Below, piece by piece: positions 15,728 through 23,650 of a stretch of DNA of 50,072 nucleotides. The stretch is from assembly GCA_900107575.1 (NCBI GenBank), contig FNQX01000028.1, positions 1 to 50,072 of the forward strand, written 5' to 3'. The notes under the pieces were generated by a model, which worked only from the letters and a program-made list of their open reading frames with translations, was not told where the DNA came from and ran no database searches. This DNA is from Lachnospiraceae bacterium NK3A20. Its GTDB lineage: Bacteria > Bacillota > Clostridia > Lachnospirales > Lachnospiraceae. Positions within the stretch are counted from its first letter, which is position 1; every line of letters begins with the position of its first letter. Both the position numbers and the translations under genes were made by a program.

Positions 15728-17408
15728 ATATTTTTCCCCGTGCCAGGATATAAGGACAGGGCAGGAAGAACAGGGCGGAGAGCAGCAGCATACTGACCAT
15801 CAGCAGGATGAAGCTGCCCAACAGACCTCCGAAGAAGACTCCCACTGCCGCGAATGCGACGACAATAAGCAGGGTCAACGAAATCGCGATCATCTGGATC
15901 CAGGACCGGATCATATCCGGCAGCTGGGTCGGCAGCAGAAGGGAAATCATAGCGGTAGTGATCGTCATAAAGAGATCCATGACCATCAGCAGAACAAAAC
16001 CGCCAAGTGCAAGTGGTAGATTCGGTCTTAAGACCAGAGTGATCAGCAGATAAGACGGCAGAATGTTAAGCACCGATTCTACCAGACCGCTTGTCAGGCT
16101 AAAGAATAATTTTTTCGTCGGTCTTTCCGGCACCAGATAAATGAAATCGTGTCCCATTTCCTCCGCAAGCGGATTGCCAAAGGCGCGCAGGAAGACAATA
16201 AAGCCCATCCCGATCAGATAAATGATCAGTGTTGTCCGCCCGGAATGGAAAGCGAACTGGTTGAGAATGATCAGTCCCGCCGCCACCAAGAGGTAAGTGT
16301 TGCAGGTCTTGGTGAAAATGCCGAGCAGATAGCCATACCGGCGGTCATGCAGGCTGCGCATCAGGAACATATTTGCGCCCCAGCCAAGGGAGAAATTCTT
16401 CCTGCTTCGGACAAAGATCCGGGATAAAAATCCCCGCTTTACTTTCAGCTCGATCTCCGACTTCCCGCTGTTCTTACGTTCCAACACGGCCTGATTGCGC
16501 TCCGCCCCTGGCAGGGCGTCCTCATAGAAATCCGCCGGAAGACGGCTGGTCAGGACATAGAGCAGGGCAGTTCCCCCAATCGTCGCCAAAAGGAAGGCAA
16601 AGGCAGCCCCCAGATTCCCCGAAATGACACGGACACAGAAAGCCGAAAGCCAGCCAACCAGTGGCACCCACTGCCAGTTGATATTTCCAAAGAACTGACT
16701 GACCGCCGCCAAATGGTTGTTTCCATTTGCCTGGTAGAAGTAAAAATACGCCGCTGCCAACAGTAACAGGACTGCAATCACGCCCCGTTTGGCAAGTTCC
16801 AGATGCTTCTTTTTGCCCCCGGTCAGCAGCGTGTAGGTCAGCACGCCAACCTGCTGACACATGATCAGGTTGACTGCCCACGCCAGAAAGAGCAGAAGCG
16901 CCTTGGGAATCGAAACGCCTGCATTTACCAGATTGGGGATCTGAAAGAGCAGATAGATGGAGGCAATCACCTTGGCTCCCATCTGCATATTCATGCGAAA
17001 GAGCAGGACTGACGTAGGATGCAGAGGGGCTGTAAACAGGAAATTCACATCCGCCATGTTGAATATCTCCACCCCGCTCTTGTCCGCCGTATAGATGGCA
17101 TAGAGAAAGGTCGCTAAAATAATCAGAAGAGGTAGAGCAAGGAGCGCCTTTTTCGCATCTTCATTCTGAAAAATGCCGGCTCTCCCATCTTCAACATCTT
17201 GTGTAACTTCTTCATATTCCTTTGAACCTGTCTCCTCATAGGTTTCCGTCTGATTCTGTTCGACGACATGACCGATGGAAAAACCGGCGACTCCGCCCAG
17301 AAGTCCCATTATGACAATAAAGATCAGGAAGAAGGCCACCCAGGTTCGAAAGATCTTTTTGATCCCATTGAGAATGGTATGACTCAAATAGTAGAGCGTC
17401 AGATTCAT
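15726..17408 (-). CDS. ABC exporter membrane subunit (putative ABC exporter family)
   Basis: This 560-aa polytopic protein is translated from ATG 17406-17408, whose codon overlaps the TGA of the ATPase gene (ATGA). It has an N-terminal helix (TWVAFFLIFIVIMGLLGGV), a short acidic outside loop, and at least ten further hydrophobic segments. DVNFLFTAPLHPTSVLLFRM is the kind of motif seen in putative ABC exporters of Bacillota that pair with a single bacitracin- or lantibiotic-type ATPase. A cytoplasmic mid-section (about residues 285-350) is highly charged. The coding sequence is visibly more AT-rich than the flanking genes, and the operon sits between two inverted ERIC-like repeats, consistent with transfer as a unit. 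The substrate is unknown. Confidence 0.75.
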   Translation of the reverse strand: MNLTLYYLSHTILNGIKKIFRTWVAFFLIFIVIMGLLGGVAGFSIGHVVEQNQTETYEETGSKEYEEVTQDVEDGRAGIFQNEDAKKALLALPLLIILATFLYAIYTADKSGVEIFNMADVNFLFTAPLHPTSVLLFRMNMQMGAKVIASIYLLFQIPNLVNAGVSIPKALLLFLAWAVNLIMCQQVGVLTYTLLTGGKKKHLELAKRGVIAVLLLLAAAYFYFYQANGNNHLAAVSQFFGNINWQWVPLVGWLSAFCVRVISGNLGAAFAFLLATIGGTALLYVLTSRLPADFYEDALPGAERNQAVLERKNSGKSEIELKVKRGFLSRIFVRSRKNFSLGWGANMFLMRSLHDRRYGYLLGIFTKTCNTYLLVAAGLIILNQFAFHSGRTTLIIYLIGMGFIVFLRAFGNPLAEEMGHDFIYLVPERPTKKLFFSLTSGLVESVLNILPSYLLITLVLRPNLPLALGGFVLLMVMDLFMTITTAMISLLLPTQLPDMIRSWIQMIAISLTLLIVVAFAAVGVFFGGLLGSFILLMVSMLLLSALFFLPCPYILARGKI

Positions 17409-18115
17409 GTCGCCTCCTCTCCGGCTTCCGTCAGGCGGAAGAAGAGATCTTCCAGCGTTTCTCCGCTTGCCTTGAGGCTTTCATGCGTCACATTTGCCAC
17501 AATCCGACCTGACTGCATGATCAGGGTTTGATCCCAGAAGCCCTCTACCGAATCAATGATGTGGGTGGAGATCAAGAGGCTGGAACCGCCTGCTTTCAGC
17601 TCCTGGAAAATATTTTTCAGTTCCCGGATCGCATGGGGATCGAGCCCGATCATAGGCTCATCGAATAAAATGAACTTAGGTCGTGGCAGGAGACCGATAC
17701 AGATCGACAGCTTCTGCTGCATCCCCTTAGATAGCTCATCTCCGAACTTCTTTCTCTTATCGTCGAGCTGGAGGCGACGCAGGAGTTCCTCTTTATAGTC
17801 CTTGTAATCCGTCAGTTTATAGGCTCTTGCAATGAACTCCAGATGCTCATCAACGGTCAGATTGGGATAAAGTGACGGCATCTCCGGCACATAGCCGATC
17901 AGCCGTTTTGCTCCTACCGTCGAGGTGTCCATCCCATCAATGCGGATACTTCCCTCATGGCGGAGCAGGCCCATAATGGACTTCATCGCAGTCGATTTGC
18001 CGGCACCGTTCGGCCCCAGCATGACCGCAATCGTCCCCTCCGGTATGGTAAAACTCAAATCGTTGTTGGCGAGAACCTTGCCAAACCGCTTTGTCAAATG
18101 CTCTGCTTGCAACAT
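17405..18115 (-). CDS. ABC transporter ATP-binding protein
   Basis: This 236-aa cytoplasmic ATPase drives the exporter encoded immediately downstream. It has Walker A LGPNGAGKST, a Q-loop region GYVPEMPSLYPNLTVDEHLE, signature LSKGMQQKLSICIGLL, Walker B FILFDEPMIGLDP and H-loop ISTHIIDSVEG. The layout matches the CcmA/BcrA-like ATPases used by ABC-2 exporters. AAGGAG lies 8 bases upstream of the start on the minus strand. It is the first gene of a two-gene operon; the overlap with the permease (ATGA) indicates coupling. Base composition matches the permease and differs from the neighbouring GC-rich genes. Confidence 0.92.
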   Translation of the reverse strand: MLQAEHLTKRFGKVLANNDLSFTIPEGTIAVMLGPNGAGKSTAMKSIMGLLRHEGSIRIDGMDTSTVGAKRLIGYVPEMPSLYPNLTVDEHLEFIARAYKLTDYKDYKEELLRRLQLDDKRKKFGDELSKGMQQKLSICIGLLPRPKFILFDEPMIGLDPHAIRELKNIFQELKAGGSSLLISTHIIDSVEGFWDQTLIMQSGRIVANVTHESLKASGETLEDLFFRLTEAGEEAT

Positions 18116-18220
18116 AGTCTTCTCCTTATCAGGCAGGAAAGTTGCCTCCCGCTACCATTTCTCTATTTTCTAAAAGCTTACAGGAGAATCAATCTTATTT
18201 CAAGAAACTCAATTTTTTCT

Positions 18221-18536
18221 GCGGCGTGCCGGGATGAAGTGCCAGCGCTGCGTTGCCTTTGTGCGAATTGGGGTCATATCTTCCTCGCGGCCATGGGCTC
18301 TGCCGCGACCCGGGCATATGGGAGTCACTCTGAGGACCGGTAACGCGAACTTTGGCCATAAGTCTGGAAGGCATGCGTCAGCATGGATTCTAAACTTATG
18401 ACCAACGTTCGCGTCTCTGACATGTGACTCCCAATGCCCGGATTGTGGCAGGCTCCAGGCCGCTCACAAGAAATAGCCCCGATTCGCCCTACGGGAGGCA
18501 AAGCAGCTCGGCATCTTCATCCCGGCACGCCTCCGG
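18221..18536 (+). repeat. ERIC-like palindromic repeat, copy C (long form)
   Basis: The terminal arms GGCGTGCCGGGATGAAG (18223-18239) and CTTCATCCCGGCACGCC (18515-18531) are perfectly complementary. The core GAGTCACTCTGAGGACCGG, TAACGCGAAC ... GTTCGCGTCTCTGACATGTG lies in forward orientation around a central stem CATAAGT.../ACTTATG. Both arms are the reverse complement of the arms of copy B, so B and C are inverted relative to each other and flank the ABC exporter. The rest of 18116-18689 shows no gene. Confidence 0.8.
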
Positions 18537-18689
18537 AGAAGGAGATGATGCATCATTGGGGAAAATGTACTGCCTGACGACAGTCGTGGTGCCGCCCGCA
18601 CGGATTGCGAAAAGCGGCGCTCCGTGTTAACGTTTGTGTAGAAAAATTATTGGTGCCGGGCACATGACAGATAGATGAAAGGAAAACGT

Positions 18690-19370
18690 ATGAAGAAGAA
18701 AACACGTACACTGGTAGCTAAGATAATCGCGGCCGTTCTGGTATTCGCTATGGTCGCGGCGCTCCTCCTGCCCCTGTTTACGGAAGCGGCAGAGACAACT
18801 ACGGCGAAGGGAGCGGCTTATCCGACCAGATGGTCTGAGACCTACAACATGGCAGACATCATGGCGCCGGCACTGCTGCGGGATACGGATCCCAACGGCG
18901 TTGCTCAGCAATTCGCCCTTGCACTGCGCTACGGTTCCATCACACAGGGAGACATCTGGAGACTCTACAGTGAAGGCTTCAAGATCCCGGTGGAGTCGCT
19001 GGAAATCCTCTCCGACAACGGTGTTATCTCCGGCTACCTCTATAAGACCGCGGCAGGGCTTCCGCTGGAGCCGACGGATTTGAAGGACGTGTACGATCCT
19101 GTCTATTTCGCGAACACAGAGTTCATTCAGAATGCGATTGCCGCAGGTACCATTCCGAATAATGCGGCGACGATCTTCCAGGTATTCACGACGATCGCCA
19201 TGGGCGCCGGTATCCAGGGCAGCAGCGAATTCAATCCGGCCTATTTCAAGGCGAACTATCCGGATGTTGCGAAGGCGATCGGTGATGATAACCTCACGTA
19301 CTACATCTACTACATCCTGATTGGCAAGCAGCAGGGCATGGAAGCATCGAAGCTGATTTCACAGAAGTGA
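18690..19370 (+). CDS. Secreted or surface protein with two degenerate Tyr/Asn-rich repeats
   Basis: A 226-aa protein with a classical signal peptide: a KKKTRT basic start, the hydrophobic stretch IIAAVLVFAMVAALLLPLF, and likely cleavage after TEAAE. The C-terminal ~90 residues contain two related units: VYFANTEFIQNAIAAG...FTTIAMGAGIQGSSEF, and YFKANYPDVAKAIGDDNLTY...YILIGKQQGMEAS. The second closely follows a Y-x-x-x-N-x-D-V...G-x-x-x-G-x-x-x-x-S pattern that I have seen in many secreted Lachnospiraceae proteins, where it accompanies surface or wall-associated modules. No enzymatic motif is visible. ATG 18690 follows GAAAGGAAAACGT; the ATG at 18675 overlaps that site and is rejected. Confidence 0.7.
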   Translation: MKKKTRTLVAKIIAAVLVFAMVAALLLPLFTEAAETTTAKGAAYPTRWSETYNMADIMAPALLRDTDPNGVAQQFALALRYGSITQGDIWRLYSEGFKIPVESLEILSDNGVISGYLYKTAAGLPLEPTDLKDVYDPVYFANTEFIQNAIAAGTIPNNAATIFQVFTTIAMGAGIQGSSEFNPAYFKANYPDVAKAIGDDNLTYYIYYILIGKQQGMEASKLISQK

Positions 19371-19483
19371 AATTGAAGCTGGCAACAGGGATTCGCTCGT
19401 CATAATAGATGAAGAGCGGTTCAACGCGTACGGCGATGCAGCAGGCAGATGCGCAGCCATGTGAGAGAGCTCAGGATTTAATT

Positions 19484-20047
19484 ATGGATCAGCAGGATCA
19501 TCAGCTGAAAAGATTGCACAGGGATCTGGCGTATCGAGGTGAGATCGTCGATCTCTATCAGGATACGGTAGCGCTGCCGGACGGGAAGATCCAGGAATGG
19601 GACTACGTCCATCACAAGAAGGGATGCGGCGCGGCTGTGGTCCCGGTTCTCCCCGACGGGCGTATTCTCATGGTCACGCAGTACCGCCCTGCAATCGACG
19701 AAATCGTTCTGGAACTTCCTGCGGGAGGAAAGGATTCTCCGAGGGAAGACACCATTGTAACGGCGGCACGGGAGCTCGAGGAAGAGACCGGTTATACTGC
19801 AGGGAAGATCGAGCCTCTGGTATCCATTCAGACTGCCGTCGCCTGGACAAACGAATACACGGATATTTACCTCGCGACGGAGCTCACGAAGTCCGGGAGT
19901 CAATGTCTGGATGAGGCGGAAGAGATCCGCGTGCAGGCCTATCCTTTAGAGGAGCTGTTGACCATGATCCGCGCATGGCAGCTGCGGGATGGCAAATCTG
20001 TTGCAGGCGTTCTGGCCTACGCAACATTAAAACTTGAGGAAAGGTAG
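19484..20047 (+). CDS. Nudix hydrolase (ADP-ribose pyrophosphatase-like)
   Basis: This enzyme is predicted to hydrolyse nucleoside diphosphates linked to another moiety, most likely ADP-ribose, giving AMP and ribose 5-phosphate in the cytoplasm. The Nudix box is intact: GGKDSPRE then TIVTAARELEEETGY fits G-x5-E-x7-R-E-U-x-E-E-x-G-U. The N-terminal RDLAYRGEIVDLYQDTVALPDGK and the EYTDIYLATEL segment are typical of the ADP-ribose pyrophosphatase branch. ATG 19484 (AGGA 7 bases upstream) gives 187 aa and an N-terminus of the usual form. An earlier in-frame ATG at 19409 would add 25 residues with no ribosome binding site. The helicase gene starts 17 bases after the stop. Confidence 0.85.
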   Translation: MDQQDHQLKRLHRDLAYRGEIVDLYQDTVALPDGKIQEWDYVHHKKGCGAAVVPVLPDGRILMVTQYRPAIDEIVLELPAGGKDSPREDTIVTAARELEEETGYTAGKIEPLVSIQTAVAWTNEYTDIYLATELTKSGSQCLDEAEEIRVQAYPLEELLTMIRAWQLRDGKSVAGVLAYATLKLEER

Positions 20048-20064
20048 CTACGGACAGACAGAGT

Positions 20065-21942
20065 TTGGAAGAGGAGAGAAAAGGCAGTGCGGCGCCCAGG
20101 ACGCTGGACGCGCAGCAGGCGGCTGCCGCGAATATCTTAACAGGGCCCCTCATGGTCATTGCCTGTGCCGGCAGCGGCAAGACGACAGTCCTTCTGGAGA
20201 GGGCACATAATCTCATCCTGCAGGGCGCGGATCCTTCGAGGATCATGGCAGTTACTTTCTCGAGAAACGGCGCTGCCGAGCTCTCGAACCGCTACCGCGC
20301 GCAGTATGACGCGGCGCCGATTCGTTTCAGTACGATACATTCCCTGTGTTACCGCATTCTGGCGGAGCGCTATGGAAAAGGGAAGCTGGTGTTTTTCACG
20401 AACGAAGAACTGCGGGCCTTCCTGCAGGGCGTGAGGAACAAATACCGCGATTTTTACGCCGAGATGCTGGAGAGCGGCGACAGTGACATCCAGAAGGAGC
20501 TGCAAAATCGCATGAGCCACACGGCGCTCCAGGACTATTACCAAGAGCCGATTGACCATGACGATACGGTATGGAAGATCTGGCAGGATTACCGAAGGCT
20601 GAAGGCAGAACGCAGGGAGATTGACTTTGATGATCTGGTCTTCATGGCGCACCGCATGCTCACGAGGGAGCCGGAGACGCTGCGGCTGTGGCAGAACCGC
20701 TACGATTATCTCATGATCGACGAGTTCCAGGACACGTCAAGGCTGCAGGCTGATATTTTCTTCCTCCTCGCGAAGCCGCACCGCAACATCTGCGTGGTGG
20801 GCGATGACGATCAGTCGATTTACGGCTTCCGTGACGCGGATCCTGAAATTTTCCGGAGATTTATGAAGGAATACCCGGATGCGAAGAGGGTGACGATCGC
20901 GACGAATTATCGCAGCCTTCCCGGCATTGTGGAGCGCGCATCCAGTCTGATCGCGCACAACAGACAGCGTTACCGCAAGGATTTCCGGGTAGCGAGAAAG
21001 GGGCGCGCCGACATCCGAATCGTCAGCGAGCGCACGAACGCCTCCCAGTCAGCGGACACCGTGGGAGAGCTGAAGGCGGATTTCGCCGCCGGCAGGAGAC
21101 CAGGCGACATCGCCATTCTCTACCGGAACCGCAGATCAGCGATGGGGTCGGCGCTCTCTCTGTACGAGGCGGGAATTCCGTTCACGCTCTCGGAGGATCT
21201 GCCGGATCTGTCCAAAGGGCAGGTGTACCGGAACCTTTCCTGTTACCGGAGACTCAGCCTTGGCGCGAATGGGAAGATGATCAACGGCGACGACATCCGA
21301 GAGATCATCAACAGGCCGAACCGCTATATCTCGCCGCAGGCGATTCCGCGCGGCATGCAGTACCGTGGACAGCTCTACAAGGCCTGCCTCGACTGGGCGG
21401 CGAAGCCCTTTCAGAAAAAGACAGTGCACGACAATCTGGATGAGCTCTTCGCCGATCTGGATGAGATGCAGGGCATGTCGCCGAAGGAGTTCATCAATTA
21501 CCTGAATTACGGCCTGTCCTATTACGAATTCCTCGAGGAGCACGCGAGATACCTGCATCTGCCTGCCAGCTATTTCCAGCAGGAGTTCGACGTCATGCGC
21601 AAGATGGCCCTGTCCTATGAGAATATCGAGGCGTGGCTTTCGGGAGTCCGCGGCTGGAATGCGCGGCTCCACGATTATTGCGAAGCCTGCAGGAAGACTG
21701 CCGCGGCAGGAGGGGATGGCGCGGTAACGCTCTCTACTTTCCACGCGGCGAAAGGCCTGCAGTGGAAGAAGGTGTACATCATTTCGGCGGATTATGTCGA
21801 CGAGAGTGAGCGCACGCCTGCGGAGCGGGAGGAGGAGCGCAGGCTGTTCTATGTTGCGATGACGCGGGCGGAGGATGCTCTGTCCATCGTGCATACGGGG
21901 CCGCCGGTCCGGTATATCCAAGAGAGCGGCGCGGCGAGGTGA
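20065..21942 (+). CDS. UvrD/PcrA-like superfamily 1 DNA helicase
   Basis: This ATP-dependent 3'-5' DNA helicase is of the UvrD family, 625 aa, about 100 shorter than PcrA. Motifs are in order: Q-motif region LDAQQAAAANI, Walker A ACAGSGKTT (33-41), VTFSRNGAAEL, STIHSLCYRIL, motif II LMIDEFQDTSRLQ, motif III VVGDDDQSIYGFRDAD, motif IV TNYRS, motif V TLSTFHAAKGLQWKKVYI and motif VI LFYVAMTRAEDALSI. The 2B region is compact. No ATG precedes Walker A in frame except Met30, so the TTG at 20065 is taken as start; its ribosome binding site is weak, so the N-terminus is the least certain part. The patatin gene follows 9 bases after the stop, suggesting an operon. Confidence 0.9.
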   Translation: MEEERKGSAAPRTLDAQQAAAANILTGPLMVIACAGSGKTTVLLERAHNLILQGADPSRIMAVTFSRNGAAELSNRYRAQYDAAPIRFSTIHSLCYRILAERYGKGKLVFFTNEELRAFLQGVRNKYRDFYAEMLESGDSDIQKELQNRMSHTALQDYYQEPIDHDDTVWKIWQDYRRLKAERREIDFDDLVFMAHRMLTREPETLRLWQNRYDYLMIDEFQDTSRLQADIFFLLAKPHRNICVVGDDDQSIYGFRDADPEIFRRFMKEYPDAKRVTIATNYRSLPGIVERASSLIAHNRQRYRKDFRVARKGRADIRIVSERTNASQSADTVGELKADFAAGRRPGDIAILYRNRRSAMGSALSLYEAGIPFTLSEDLPDLSKGQVYRNLSCYRRLSLGANGKMINGDDIREIINRPNRYISPQAIPRGMQYRGQLYKACLDWAAKPFQKKTVHDNLDELFADLDEMQGMSPKEFINYLNYGLSYYEFLEEHARYLHLPASYFQQEFDVMRKMALSYENIEAWLSGVRGWNARLHDYCEACRKTAAAGGDGAVTLSTFHAAKGLQWKKVYIISADYVDESERTPAEREEERRLFYVAMTRAEDALSIVHTGPPVRYIQESGAAR

Positions 21943-21951
21943 GGAGCGGAC

Positions 21952-22824
21952 ATGGATCTTAGAGGGAAAACAGCAGGCCTCGTCTTATCCGGTGGCGGCG
22001 CCAAGGGTGCTTACCAGCAGGGAATGCTGGAGGCGCTGGAGAAGGCAGGCCTTGCGCGGGAGCATACGCAGCTGGCCGGCACATCTATCGGCGCCATGGT
22101 GGCGATCATGTACGCGTGCTGCGGCACGGAAGGTGTCGGAAGACTCATGTCGACCTTTGGCAAAGCGGCAGCGGCGGTCACTGGCAGCGGTAACTGGAGA
22201 GAGATGGCAGCGGCGGGGCACAAACCGATGGATAACGGCCTGATGTTCTCCGCCTTCCGGAAGCTCCTGCCGGATGAGGTTCTGGAGAAAAACAATATCC
22301 CCGTCACCGTCTGCGCGTACTGCCTTGAGACGAAGCGCCCGGAATATTTCCGTCTGGACGGGCTGCCTGCCAGCGAGCAGCGTGCCCTTGTCATTGCGAG
22401 CGGATCGCTCCCGGGTATTCTTGTCCCCGTGGAGTATCATGGAAGACACTATCTGGACGGCGGAGTGGTGCCGCCGTGGATTGATGACGGTCTGCCGGGA
22501 GACAAGATCCCGCTCGCCGTTATGGCTGAGGGAGAACGGCGTCCTGTGATTCAGAATGATCGTGCAGGCAATACGGATGCAGGGCGGAAGAAGCCGGATG
22601 TTATCATCGTGAGCTATCTGAATCCGATAGACCGTGAGAAGAGCGTTGATTCCAGCCTTGTATCCGGAGGAGCGCAACTCCTGGAATCCAGGCCGTCCGT
22701 GCCACTCGAGGACAAGCCGGGTTCCGGCACCCTCGATTTCCGACCGGCAATCCTTGCCGCGCATCTAAGACTTGGCTACGATGAAACATGGGCGCTGTTA
22801 CAGAACGTAGAGGAAACGGTATGA
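21952..22824 (+). CDS. Patatin-like phospholipase
   Basis: This 290-aa lipid acyl hydrolase uses the patatin Ser-Asp dyad. The oxyanion-hole loop LSGGGAKGAY lies at residues 12-21, the nucleophile elbow GTSIG at 43-47 with Ser45, and the catalytic Asp169 in the DGG motif of YLDGGVVPP. There is no signal peptide or membrane helix, so it is probably cytoplasmic. Its substrates are likely phospholipids or lysophospholipids, as for other bacterial patatins, but this is inferred. The start is preceded by GAGGAGCGGAC. Its TGA overlaps the ATG of the following small gene (ATGA), which indicates a coupled operon with the helicase and the 106-aa protein. Confidence 0.92.
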   Translation: MDLRGKTAGLVLSGGGAKGAYQQGMLEALEKAGLAREHTQLAGTSIGAMVAIMYACCGTEGVGRLMSTFGKAAAAVTGSGNWREMAAAGHKPMDNGLMFSAFRKLLPDEVLEKNNIPVTVCAYCLETKRPEYFRLDGLPASEQRALVIASGSLPGILVPVEYHGRHYLDGGVVPPWIDDGLPGDKIPLAVMAEGERRPVIQNDRAGNTDAGRKKPDVIIVSYLNPIDREKSVDSSLVSGGAQLLESRPSVPLEDKPGSGTLDFRPAILAAHLRLGYDETWALLQNVEETV

Positions 22825-23141
22825 ACGATGAATTGATGAACAGATTCCGCCTCAAGGATCCGCACAAGGGCGGTGAGGTGAAGGCGGCGTGGCAGGCGAT
22901 GTCCCGCATGACGCAGCAGGTGGATGAGGGATCGAAGACTGTGACGATCACTGTGCACTATGTGGGAAGTGACCTTGTAACGAGAGTTGGGCGCCTGGCG
23001 GGACTTCATGCGCAGCCTGGGTGGACATGCAGGGTATTGCTGGCGCCAGATGATGGAGAGTTTGGCTTGGCGGCAGAAGATTTGAAGGCCGAAGGCTTTG
23101 CGCACGAGGACGGCGACAGCTACGTGAAAGTGATGGGATAG
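22821..23141 (+). CDS. Hypothetical protein, 106 aa
   Basis: I do not recognise this family. The protein is small and soluble with no signal peptide. It starts with an amphipathic helix rich in Lys and Gln (FRLKDPHKGGEVKAAWQAMS), then TVTITVHYVGSDL and TCRVLLAPDDGE, which look like beta strands, and ends with FAHEDGDSYVKVMG. The start codon overlaps the patatin stop, and AGAGGAAAC within the end of the patatin gene serves as ribosome binding site, so it is translationally coupled. An upstream in-frame ATG at 22788 would lie inside the patatin gene and is not needed. Confidence 0.6.
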   Translation: MNDELMNRFRLKDPHKGGEVKAAWQAMSRMTQQVDEGSKTVTITVHYVGSDLVTRVGRLAGLHAQPGWTCRVLLAPDDGEFGLAAEDLKAEGFAHEDGDSYVKVMG

Positions 23142-23168
23142 CAGAAGGATTGCCAAGGTGGTGAGTCA

Positions 23169-23483
23169 ATGGATCGATTAGAGAATGACCCTCAGGTTCT
23201 GCAGGAATGGTTCAATATGCCAATCGAATTACAGATCTCAAATATCGGCAGTGAGGTTCTTCGCGCAGATCGGTGGAAGAAGCGTGGCAATTATAAGAAT
23301 ATGAGATCTTTTTATAATGCTGCCATCAGTTTCCTGCGCATAGCGATCAAAGACCCTAAAAATGCAGCAAGAAGAAACGAACTGGAATTGTGCGTCGATG
23401 AGCTGGCGGATTATTTTATCGGAGAGAACCACTGGAATACGACCAGTGAAACACTGGAGAAATACTACAATGCCTTTTTGTAG
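23169..23483 (+). CDS. Hypothetical helical protein, 104 aa
   Basis: A small, probably all-helical soluble protein of unknown function: FNMPIELQISNIGSEVLRA, KNMRSFYNAAISFLRIAIKD and ELADYFIGENHWNTTSETLE. The pattern of Tyr/Phe, Asn and Ala in consecutive amphipathic helices is TPR-like in appearance but too short for a clear repeat. The gene has a good ribosome binding site (AAGGTGGTGAG). Its coding sequence is noticeably AT-richer than the neighbours upstream, and the following 60 bases are also AT-rich, suggesting a different origin. A GC-rich terminator follows at 23542. Confidence 0.65.
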   Translation: MDRLENDPQVLQEWFNMPIELQISNIGSEVLRADRWKKRGNYKNMRSFYNAAISFLRIAIKDPKNAARRNELELCVDELADYFIGENHWNTTSETLEKYYNAFL

Positions 23484-23541
23484 GTCTTCCAATCTTTGCT
23501 GTAAGAATTTTGTGTTTTAATAAAAAGTTTATCTGAAAACT

Positions 23542-23579
23542 CGCCGGGGCGGCAGATTGATGTGCGCCCCGGCGCTTTT
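23542..23579 (+). terminator. Intrinsic terminator
   Basis: CGCCGGGGCG (23542-23551) pairs perfectly with CGCCCCGGCG (23565-23574), followed by CTTTTA. Confidence 0.75.
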
Positions 23580-23582
23580 ATG

Positions 23583-23591
23583 TGGTAGAAT
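23583..23591 (+). promoter_or_regulatory. Candidate extended -10 promoter for the D,D-carboxypeptidase
   Basis: TGGTAGAAT (TG, one base, then TAGAAT at 23586-23591) resembles an extended -10. No clear -35 is seen because the terminator stem occupies that position. Confidence 0.3.
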
Positions 23592-23650
23592 CTCTCCGTA
23601 TATCGCTTTCTGTCAGGAAGGATTACAAGAAATTCCGTTTTGGAGAATAC

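Noticed and set aside
18424-18630. A 68-codon open frame downstream of the ABC exporter
   Set aside because: It lies in repeat copy C and mirrors the frame in copy B; no ribosome binding site.
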